Shown in pieces: positions 15,001-27,000 of a stretch of 64,000 nucleotides of DNA. A program made the translations under genes and the position numbers. The notes under the pieces are model-generated. The model saw only the letters and a program-made list of their open reading frames with translations, was not told the origin of the DNA and ran no database searches. The stretch is from positions 62,001-126,000 of the forward strand of contig VXBP01003605.1 of assembly GCA_013400115.1 (NCBI GenBank), given 5' to 3'. How positions within the stretch are numbered: the first letter of the stretch is position 1; each line of letters starts with the position of its first letter. This DNA is from Rhinopomastus cyanomelas. Its lineage: Eukaryota > Chordata > Aves > Bucerotiformes > Rhinopomastidae.

Positions 15001-18000
15001 TTTCCAGACTGCCTGGAAGAGGTGTAACCTCTGAAAGGCTGGAGGGAGCACAACAGGCTAACTCCCTCTTCCATCATTAGCACCTTTGGCCTTTTGCTAT
15101 TTGCTGAGTCTTTCAGTCAGGGGCTAATTGTGTGAGCACTTGACAGGACAAACTGATTTTCTTACGGGTCAAGTAACAGCAATTACCTTTGCAAATAGCA
15201 AAGCAGCACTGCTGAACATGAAACGCAGGGCTAACAGACACGTGTGTGCAGCCATCAACTCCAGGAGGCTGGACTGCAACTGCCTAGACAACTGGGTGTG
15301 AAAACAGTGCTGAACAAAGCATGTAATTCTACTGCAATTCGTACCAGGTAAGGATTGAGTGAGTCAGTACTTCAGCTGCCTTCCAAGTTTTAGTACTTGT
15401 GAAAACACAGCTTTCACGTTGCTCTTAGTAACGACTGCAGGGCAGAGCCACAGATCACAAGCACAGGAAAAGGCATCTTCTCCAACGCAGTAACACGAGA
15501 TTCCAAGTTATTTTCACTCGGTTGGCTGTCATTTTTCACATGTGTATGGCTGTGCTTCTCAAGTTCCAAGTCTGCCATCAAATGAGGTTTGAAAAGTTCC
15601 TTACAGCGATTCTCCAAGACAAGCCTCCACCTACTATTAGGTCTATTCTTTCCAGAGCCGTGCAGATCCACTGCATCACACAATTTGGAAGTCACACATT
15701 TTCCCTGCAGAAGGCAGCCTCAGCTGCCATATAAACAGCCACTACACTGACCCAAAGAAAGCATCAGCCTGCTTCTAGAAAGTTGTCATTACAGCCTTTG
15801 ACAGCCTTTAGGAACAAGTAACCAAAGCAACTGACCATCAGATCAAAACACTATCCCCACAGGACTGTCTCCATCTAATTGTTAAAAACAAAGTCCACAA
15901 AACAAAACGAACCCAAAGAAAACTACAGGTGAGGGCAGAGCTGAAGAGACTGTTTCCAAAGTAAAGCTGGATTTATCTGGATGTTTGGGAGAGGCAGTTA
16001 CATCTGCCTGGAGCAGGGCAGAGAAGTCTTCAGCAAAGAACACAAACCAAGTTCTGAAATGATGCTCTGAAGACAGACACAAATGCTACGGCTTGAAACA
16101 GGGCACAGTCATTCTTAAAGACACTACCTCAACAAAACTTCTGTGGAAGGCGGTTTCTCTTTCACCCATTAGACGAAAAAACCCAATGCCATGCATTTCC
16201 AGATGCATTAGGAAAGAAATGAATCTCTAAAGAGAACCTTTTTCAGTATCAACAAGCTTCCTGCATTTGTGACGAAGAATACCAGGATTGAGAGTCTAGA
16301 CTGAGACACAACTGGTACCAGCAATGTGTTTGGGAGCTGGAACGCTGCATTGAATTGCAGGCACTGATTCACTCTAGCATCTAGCTGTGATGTCACACAA
16401 CACTTCTCCTTTTTCTTTCCTTTTGTTTTCAGTCTAAATAATAAAAAGTGATTTCTTGAGCATGTTTCCACTTCCTGCTTCCTTCTCATCTATTGTGTTC
16501 TACTGCTACTTCTCATACACTTATTCGGGTGTTTTCCTTCCTTCCTTCCTTCAGATTTGCAGTTATGTTCAAATACCAAACCCATCCCAAATACCAAAGC
16601 CATAGAATCATTAGGGATTGGAAGGGACCTCAAAAGATCATCTAGTCCAATCCCCCTGACACAGCAGGATCACCCAGACCAAGTCACACAGGAACACATC
16701 CAGGGTCTTAAACGTCTCCAGTGAAGGAGACTCCACAACCACCCCGGGCAGCCTGTTCCAGTGCTCTGTTACCCTGTGAAGAAGTTCCTTCTCAGATTGA
16801 TGTGGAAGCCATCTCAAGTTATTTCTCTTTTCCCTCCCAAAAAACTCAGTCCCATTACTGCAAATCTCTCCTTGAATTATGCTAATTCCTACGAAAGCTG
16901 CAGAAGCAGCCCTTTTCATGTCATGAGAAGCACATGCCACGCTCTCCAGAACAAAAAGGCAGCTTCAGTCATCTGCTCTACAGTTGTGACATTTTAAAAT
17001 GGCCCAGAAATTGGGAGGTGAAGGGAGCTGTCCTGGGTACAGCTCATTTATATATACATATTAAACTCCCATACAGCAGCACCACTGCTAGTTCTTCTTC
17101 CCTGTTCTATTTCCTGGGTGAAGCTCATTCATATAGATGAACTCCCATGCAGCAGCAGCACTGCTAGTTCTTCTTCCCTGTTCTGTTTCCTCAAGCTCTT
17201 CTGTGCCAAATGATGATGTTTCCCCTCGGACTATTTTAAGACAACTGCCTCAACAGAACCTGGCGGCTTTTTTCAAGTCCCTGGAGACAATCTCCCCTTC
17301 AGTCTGCATCTCACTGCACGACACATCGTTGTCACTGGTGGCCATTCTCTAATACCTTCTCCAGTCAGGAAACCCACTCCTAGATTTAGGCAGTTTGCAT
17401 ATTATCAGAACTGATGTAATACCAACTGTATGGAGTCATTTACAAGTGCTAAGCATCCTTCTGGTTTCTGCTTCTTTCCAGACAGATTCAACCCCACACT
17501 TAAGATTCTCAATTTCTCTGCAAATCTCATTTCAATAAAAAGTAAATTCTCAACGTGCTCAACGGCTGGTGATTTCTTCCTAAATTTCATGCTTGCTTTA
17601 AGCCACAGTAGAAAACATCCTCCTTACGTTCCTACTCCTGCAAACTACCTTCCTTCCTTCTCAACTCGTGCATTTTGGTTCTTCCTTCATACTTGAATTC
17701 AGTTCTGCTTCTTATTCCTCACTGCCTTTCGTATTTCACAGAAGCAATGGGAAGTTTTAAAATGTGTTTTCAGATGCCTAACATCAACAGATCTAAGCAT
17801 ATCCCTTGGGTATCAGAAGAACATGTCCTTTGGACATCAGAGGAACAAGTTTATAGAGCTCAAAAGCACACAAAGCACCCACAGATTGCAAGATAATCCA
17901 TCAACATGACAAAATGCAATGAATGCAACCAATTAAAGACTTGCTGTAACTACTGACAGGATCATTGAAGTTAAAGAGTTAAATTAAGAGGGAAGTTTAA

Positions 18001-21000
18001 AAGCAAGGTGTTTAACCATCTGGTTAGGCTGGAGAACCCTAGTTTGTAAATGGAGATGGTTACACTGGTTGTCTACCTCAGCCTCAGCAAGCAGCCCCCC
18101 AGCAGGGGAATGGAAGGGGGGTATCCCCTCCTCTAGTGCTCTCCAGCTTAACTCAGTAAGAGGACAGTGTCTTGTACACAAGTTTGCCAGATGGAGCACA
18201 GTTACACTGCAGTGTGACATCACCACCAGCAAGGCACCAATCCCATCACCCAACCTAAAAACTCCATGCAGTACTAAGACCTTCAAGTAAGGCAGGGATC
18301 AGGCAGCTGCAGAAGTTTACAAAGCTCACGGGGGGTACATGCAGCATCGCTACTGAGGAAAAATAAAGCAAACAGTTTCATTGCAGATCTCACACCCTAC
18401 CATGCTCTAACTTCAGACTCTTTAAAATTGTTTAGTTGCTTTTCTCTTCATTCAGAAATCAGGGTTTTTCAGGTAGCCTGCAGCCCATTAAAAAAAAAAA
18501 ATTAAAATCATTCTTATTTGGTAACATCTCTGAGAAGTGGGGTTTGCAATGTGCTTTGGTGATAGAGCTGGGGAAAAGGGGGCATTTTAGGAAGCATTAA
18601 GTTTCCTGTTAGGAAGCTAGTGCAGGGGTAGTCCCCCAGATAAAATCAGTGAAGGAGCAACTCTAAGGAACGTTTTGCCTCCATGACTGGAGTACACAGA
18701 GCTATTTTCCAATGATTTGTTGCAAAAATGGTCCAAAGAATGGTTCTCCCTTAGACTGGTCCTGATGTCTCCAAAGGTGTCCATGGGCCCTAATATGTGA
18801 CCACAGGAAAAGGAGAATGAAAAGTCAAAAGTTAGTAAAGAACAATCTTCAGGCAGAAGTCATTCTCCACGACTTACTCCTGCACAATTGGTTACACAGA
18901 GGTGCAACTGAGGGTGGATAATAAACACACAGAGGACTCACTCCCACATTGGGAACGGAAAGCTATGAGGATGGCACCTCTACTGAAAGGGGAGAGGGGG
19001 GAGCTCCAAACCAAGGTCTTTAATTTTACAGGGCAGCTCAAAATAATTCACACACACAAGGGCTCTGCTTTCTATACTCCAGTGATTAGAAAAACAAGAT
19101 GTTTTAGGTTTGTCATTGAGTTAGTTTGGGATTGTAACATTTTTTTAAAGAAAGCAGAGAGGCTACAGAAAGGCAGGGAAAAGTTATAAATACTTCATTA
19201 CTAGGGCATCTTCCCCCCCCCAACGCAGGATTTACCAGATATAACAATGGCATTTAAATTCATACAGGCCTGAACAATCCAAAGACTGTCTTGATAAGGA
19301 CTCCTGGGACCTCCTCATTATCTGAAAGACTATTTGCAAGGCCACAATGGGAGGTACAGACCACAGTACTGACAGTCGACGACTCTTAAAGCAAATACAC
19401 TTCTGATTCTGCCATGAAAGCATTCACACATCACCTCCTGATGGAGAGGGAGGAATGGAGAAAACCTAGAGAATTTAGGAAAGAGCATAACCTCCACAAC
19501 TGCTCTGCTGAAACACAGAGTTAAATTATCAACCTTCCCCTTCAGCATATCAACGATTCTAGCGCTCCTCCTTCTGAAGAAAATACAGGGTATGAAAGCT
19601 CTGAGAACCTTTAGCTCAGCAGCTTACAAGACCCTTAGTTACATTAACAGACCAGCAAGGTATGGAACAGTGCAGAGTTTAGTACAAGCTGCTCTATGGG
19701 AACAGTCCCGGACAAAGTGTTCGCACTTCAGGTTGAACTGAGTTATATTAAACACTTTTGTCTCAAGATGCAATGCGACTCCTCCCTGTGTACAGTCTGA
19801 ACTTAGTTTTTCTACCTTGCTACTTGTAACACCCATCCTGAACGTGAAACGTGTCCAATGCCACTATTCCAATGAGCTCTGGAAATGCTTTCTTGCTTCT
19901 ACGCTGCGAGTGTTTATCAGTACCAATGTAGTTAAACCTCAACACAGATCAGATTCACAGAATCATTTAGGTTGGAAAAGACCCCTTGGGATGATCAAGT
20001 CCAACCATCAACCCTACTTTACAAGTTCACCCCTAAACCCGATCCCCTAACACTACATCTAAGCAACTTAAAACACATCCAGGGATGGGGACTAGGACAG
20101 AAGGACTCCCTTCCAACCCAAACCCTTCAGTGATTCTCCGAGCGCACGCCCTAACAAGGGGAAAAAACAACACACACTCAGTACATGGCAAACAGTTGTG
20201 CTACCAGGAGCGCCAGAAGGAACTGCTTGCCTTTGCAGCACTTCTAGCTAAACAAAGCCACTGAATTTCATCACAGCAGTGACTCAAAGCCTTTTCATAG
20301 TCTGCACAGAGATTCTGCAGCACAGTCAAGCATGTGGATAAGGTTTAACAGAGAAGTGTTTTGTCTTCTCAGAAACTGAATAGGGGGTTATCTGGTAACT
20401 CAACCAGCTGACAGTTGGAAGCTGGAAGAAAGATAAAGCAGTGAGAAACTGCGATTATAGTTCTTTCGCCCATGCACGTGAAGATAAACCAAGGGTACAC
20501 AAGGAAGTTCTGTATCTTTACCACTGGTTCTCTCAAGTTCAGACATGAGAAAGCAGCTCAAGTTTGTGCCTGACCTAACATAGACATTCCCCTGCACAAA
20601 ACATCAATAGAAGGATCAGCACGAGAACAAACACAAAGTTTTTGCTGTCCTCATCACATCTGAAACTGAGACTTCAAGTGTAAACAAGTTCACGTAACTA
20701 ATGCTTCTACCAGGGATGTTTCTGTCACCCCACATGGAAAGAATACAACAGAACAGAAAGCAGTTCATGTTTATTCATGTGAAAACAGCAACACTCTAGA
20801 GAAGAGGGTTGTCATCTCTTCCATGAGGCATCACTTCCCACTTCCAAAATAAAAATTCCTAACTTTCTCAGGACATTTTTAATGGTCAAATACAGAATCA
20901 CGAAGAAACCCAGTGGTGTCGTACCACACGTGCTCTGAAACCACAAATGTCAATTATGCAGATAACTTTGGTATTACACAACTTGTAGGACCACGGCAAA

Positions 21001-24000
21001 TACGCAAGATGTGCAGGCCTGGAGTCATGTACAGAAGACAGAAAAGAAGTAGCATTCACTTTCTAGCCCAAGTCTACAATAATCACACAGACAGAACAAC
21101 ATTTATTAACAGGAATGGAACAAGTCCACATACGAGTAAGAAAAAAGATCATAAATACAATTGCCAAAGAGAATAAAAATCTGACTGAGTTAGTCATCAA
21201 GAAAGTGCAATAAGGATGTTTGTACAGAGCACCCATATAGCAATTTCTCAGAGCAGACCTTTACTCTGAGAAATGTGACACTAGCAGGGTGGGCATGGAT
21301 CGTAACGGGCAGTAACAAAGATCAGCTAGTGATACATAAAGCATTTTTGGTTGAAAGCTCCACTAAGCAGGCCCTCAACCAGTAAGTCTATCCTACTGTG
21401 ACTTCTGACCACTCTGGCTTCACCCTGACAGAAGTCAGTTCTCATTTTTCCCCAAGCAGAATTCTGGTGGTGTAACAATTGTTTTTCTGGACTCACACCC
21501 AGATTAAAAGTAAAACAGGGGAAGAAAATGCTTTGAAGAAACAAACATTTTAACAAAAACAATCATTTTTCTAAACGGTTTTATTTACAATTTTCATACA
21601 CAAGTACGTTAAATGATACATTCTGACTAGTATCCACACCAGCGTGAATTACATGAATTAAAGATACTGATGTATTGCATATGATGAAATGCAAAACAGT
21701 CAACCCTAAGCTCTGGTCCCACCCTCTGCATCCTCATACAGCATCTGGTTTGTTACCGAGACAGCTAAAATTCCAAGTGTTTGTATCAATAGAAGTATCC
21801 TGAACAACCATCTAGTTTCATTTCTTTAGAACAAGCAATAACACACGAGGTCTTACTCGCAAAATTCTCGCAGGAAGAGTAGTAACATATTAACAGCCAC
21901 ATACTTCACATGCATGTTACTAGCTTTGTATTTATTGCTTCTAGAATTGGAGCATTTGTCATAACTGGGATCTTTAAGTCTTTAATCGTGGCAATCTTTC
22001 AGCCCCTCCTAACAAGGGTTCTGCGTGACCAGGGTATATATAATGCAGTAAACAGAAAAGACAGAGGTGTAGTGTGAGGTGGCCTAGAACATTCAGGGCA
22101 CTTACAGATTAAAGTTTCCACTTAGAGCAACTGGAACTAAAAATTCTTTAAAGAAGTGTGGCAAACACATGAACACAGTGTAATAAACATGCTTAAGAGG
22201 ATTTTCAGCCTGATGATTTCTGAAAGAAAAACAGCACAGGAAAAAAACCACTGGTAGAAGTTCTTTCAAGTGCATGAAAAGCTTTATCGAGTCTTTCCGT
22301 ATCTAAAAGATTATTCCAACAGTTGGAGAGACAAAGGAAATAGTAAATAGACAGCTGGGCCTATGGGATCACAGGGTATTGCATCAGAATTTATTTTGAC
22401 ATTTCTGCAGCACCTTTCAGCCAGAGGCCAAAAGCACTTTCATTGCTAAAGAGAGCCTCACAACAACCCTGTGAGGTAGGTTTCTGTTTCAATAATGGCA
22501 GAACAGGTTCAGTCACTTACCCAAGACACAGCAAATCAGTAGAGCAGGCTAGAATCCAGATCATGCGATCTATGAATTTAACATTATGGCATATGTGGGG
22601 CTGAGACTTACACACTCCATTTTAGAACTGTGAAAGAGGCACTGCTGTCAACTGAAAAGCCAAGCTTTCTGGAAGTGTATTTTTACAGAAAAAGTACCAA
22701 GAGAAAAACGTGCTTTAAGCAACTAATGAAAACAAGAGTCTGAGCAAGAAGAGTAGCATTTTCTGTACCACTTCCTACCTACTTGGTAGATGCAGAATAG
22801 CAAGGTAACTATTTCACTTGATTAAATGTGTATCCAAAGTAAGCTATATAGTCTGGCAAATTTGCTGAACAGAACTCTCTCATAAGCCTCAAGCATTCCA
22901 TGATACAACCCAGAAATGTTATGAGCTGGGATCTGTTTCATCCAATCCTAGTATTGCTGTCCTGCACCTGCTTCTTTCAATGTCAGAAGAAATAAGAATC
23001 AGAGAATGAGTTTTGACCAAACTTTAATAGAAAAGTACCCAGTAACAAACTGTGATAGCACGCTCTTCCCAGTTCATCTCCACGTTCTACTGACTACCAA
23101 ATCAGCCATGACAGACAGATCAGAGCTTGGCACAAAAATTGGAAATGCAAAGTCTTCAGTTACTTCTGTTTATCAACAGCATTAAGTTAGATGATGCACT
23201 AGGTCGTGAGCATTGCTTTCCACTATGTTCCACCAGGGAACAACGTCAGACACAGAACTGAAAACAGTCAGTGAGCTGAACAAACAGTCTTCAATACAAG
23301 AGAGAATCACAGCCACAAGTTCCCGTGCTTCAAAGTTTGTTTTATGTTATAAAATGAACTGGCATGTGCAAGGAAAGAGTTTTGGGCAACGCAGATTATA
23401 AATCATGATTTCTACTTGAAGATTAGGAGTGACTAAAAAGAATATGTTCCTCAAGCTAGGCAAAGGGAAATGTAAAGATTTCTAAAAATGTTATGAAGTC
23501 TGCAGCTGTTAAAAAGTTCATGCCTTTTTGAAAGGCCATAATCATAACCCTCACCCTACTTATCTTCCAATAATAGATGACCACTATGTAACAATATTCA
23601 GTTCAGATTTGTCACTCAGAGGACAAAATTCTAAAGGGAAAGCCAATCTACCAGAAAACACCACCCACTTTCCTTCATTGTCTGTGATGCAGAGGAAGCA
23701 CTGTGGTTAGGAGGAAAGCTATATGCTTGTTTTACCATCAGGAAAAACGCAGCTTACACTGACTAAAGCTTCAGCAATTTTCAGATTTAGGTTTTGAGGC
23801 AGTGAAAGTGAATTAAAAACAAGGCAAAACAAAGATGTAACATGGGTTTTCTTTCCCAACCTGAGGCTAGAAAGATCTATTAGTTCTGAAACACTCAAGA
23901 GAAACTTTCTAGGAGAAGGAGGCTACTAAGATTTACAAGATAAAAAAAACCCCTTTAAAAAAGAATCTTCCCCATATACATTGTATGGGGTTTCAATAAA

Positions 24001-27000
24001 AGATAATTCCACCATCTCAGTTAGCCTTCAAAAATTAACTTAAATATTAATTTATATTCAAACACAATGTTAAAGAACATCCGAGAAAATTTTTAGTTTT
24101 GAACTTAATTCTCGGATGTGATTGTACATAGGATTTGCAACTGAAAACAACACCAAGAACATTCTGTTCCATGAACAAAGAGAGAGAAATTTAAAGTCAT
24201 TTCAGCTTACAGCTATAAATGGCCACATGTGCCAACAAAAACAGGAGAGATAAGCATTCTGCTTTTTAGTTAAAAAGGCTGCTATGTGAGTTGTGCAAAA
24301 GAATCAGGGAAGAAAAGTTGAAAATGTAACTCATAACTTGAATTGTTGAGTATTTGCCTGTTAAGGTGAAACATAATTTTCTAAAAAGTAGCCTCTCCCA
24401 TTTCTTTTAAATACAACCCTTTCACTTGTAACATCTACCAGAACTCCACAGTTCATCCCTTCCCTTTGTTTTGAGTAACTGGGATCACACATTCCATTTC
24501 TTGTATCTGAAGCATAGTTACAGGTGCACGTACACACGAACACACACGCACACACGCGCACTCACAGGAACTCGCAATCTTTATGACAATCATAGAATCC
24601 TTTCCTTCTCAAATGTATCTTGTGTTACCTGGTGACCACGCTTGCTGGATAGGAATTAACAATTCAAATACTACTAGATTACAAATGAGTAACAAATTGG
24701 TTATGGGAGGTGGTATCTGTAACTGGTGGTTCAAGACAAGTGTTACACTGACCATACTACTTTCTGCTGAACGAGCTACAGTAGAGGCTTTCTGAGGTGG
24801 TCTTAAATTTGAGGCACGAGAAAAGAGAAAGGTTTTAAATGAGCGCAGCAATGATGTAATTTAATGTAATCATCAAGCTGATTATAAAGACTAGATCACT
24901 TAGCAAACACTGCAGGGCACAGGACTCTCATGTCTTTTGCCACAGGGCCCCAAAAGGAAAAATACGCATCTGTATGTGTTAGTGCATTCCCCATCTCCCA
25001 GATATGTATGTCCAGACATTCCAACTACTGCTACAAGATACTGGAAATAAAATAGTGATAACTATACAATATTGAATTTGGCAATGTCCACTTTAGGTTG
25101 TGCTATTTTGCACTACAACATCTTACTATAAACTGCAATATAAACACTTGTTGGACTCTTAGGATCCCAATTTTATTTAATAATACTAAATTAGATATAA
25201 AGCATATAAATATTACATTTAATCAATATTATAAATATATAAATTTACTATTAATTATATTAAATTGATATGTATTGATATTTAAAATGAATAAATACAA
25301 TTCCTAAAAGGCTTTACTGCCAAAGCATGTTTGGATATGTGATTTAATGTAAAGTGAAATATGCTAACTATACACAGTGTTTTGTCACTCAGACTGCTCC
25401 AAGCAATAAACATAGGAAAAGGATTTGCTATGTCATTTCTCATCCACAGACCACAGGTCCCCCACACCCATAATTTAGCATGTAGAAGACCCGTCTCTTA
25501 AAACAAAAAGTGCTGCTACACGATACCCCAAAAAGCATGTGTATTAGCATTAAATATCAGCTACAGAAATACACCCCGCCCCAAAACCCAACAACTCAGA
25601 TTAGACAGTGCATTTTCACAGCACATCACTGAAGAGTTTAAATGACCAATGCACTTAACGGGAAGTTTCCTACACTTAAACAGACAATCACGATTTTGTT
25701 GGCATTTTTAGAAGCTAATGAGTTGTGCTAATGCATTTCCCCAACATTATCATTGCAGAAATCAGCTTCCATCCCACACCCTCCCTGAAAATACTGTTTC
25801 ATATAAAAAAAATTCCCTAAGAATGCAAAAAATTAAAGGACCTAAACACTGACAGGAAGTCATTCAAATGGGTTTGCACGTATAAATGAAAAAAAGGTCC
25901 TCTAAAGAAATGACACAGGAGGCAATAAATTGACACGACAAGTAAATAAAAGGCTAAAGCACTCCAATACCATTGAAACAGTTTTAATGTTGTTGCAATT
26001 CCATAATGCAACAATCATCAACTCATAAAAGACCCAATACTTTAGAATTCATTTTAATCACTCCTTTGTACCTATTTTACATAACGGCAAAGCATATTTA
26101 AAATCCCTTTCTCTAGATATTATGTATCTATCTTGTACTTATCAACGTGTAAACTTAAACACCTATTAAATGTTATATAAGAAAAAAAAGTAAAAATATT
26201 AACCTCTGCTTCAATGTACAGTTTCCAGAATCTGCCAGAACTGGGGAACTGGGCAACAAGTCGTTCATAGGTCTTCCGTGCTTTGTCTATAGGTTGATTC
26301 TAAAAAATTGAAAATCAAAACAGCATTTACAATATTATGCTTTCTGTAAATTAATATGTTGATCTTACTCCAGAACCAAATAGTGTGAGTGGACCATAGA
26401 TAAGGAAATGTAATCCTATGTCACTAAACCTGTGCCTCTCGAATGAGAATGCTCCAAGCGTCAAGGTCATATGGATTTTCTTCTAGTTTCTTTTCAGCTT
26501 TCTTCACTTTTTCTGGAACATATTCCGCAGCCTAGAAAGATTAGAAAAAAAAAAGACATGAGAGATCACGAGCACAGTTTTAAAACTTCAGTCCCAGCTA
26601 CATGCTAATGAAAACATTCTGACAACGGAATGTTCCAGATGTCAGGTTTTATGATGGAGTTACCAAATTGTAATTTTTCTATTACATATCTTGGTGGAAC
26701 AAATCAGATTACTGCACAAGTCATTCCGAGCATGCAGGACAGAAAGTACTTCCTATCACAAGTTAGATTTAACATGAAATCTAGGTCACACTTCTAGCAG
26801 TAACAGACGTGTCACCCAAACACAACTCCTCTGTTAACCGATCTGTTGATGCGTGCATTCTTACAGTTGACTTTGTCGCTCTGGCACAAAAAAATATTCA
26901 TATTGGTACTCAAAAGCTTTATTCTAAAAAAAAAGAGCTTTATTCAATTCTAAAGCTTTCCCAAATGGAATGCTAACTTTTTAATATAGTTACCATTACA

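Larger units (their letters stand above)
12952..26203 (-). other. CSTF3 intron 3 (largest intron, with the short-isoform 3' end)
   Basis: 13.3 kb. From the exon-3 side it contains the short-isoform tail and poly(A) signals, an AT-rich block (25165-25300), a CA-type microsatellite (24523-24565), a perfect 11-bp inverted repeat (24077-24119), a MIR-like SINE (22395-22565), a second strong poly(A)-signal context (21580-21585), CR1 fragments (19955-20138 and 16601-16830), two small tandem duplications (17031-17187 and 17803-17850) and a TTCC microsatellite (16533-16552). I found no coding exon between 13,000 and 26,000. Confidence 0.9.

Noticed and set aside
25817..26014. 65-codon hydrophobic frame just past the short-isoform signal
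   Set aside because: AT-rich intron gives runs of Phe/Leu codons. It is not in frame with exon 3 and has no start or splice support.
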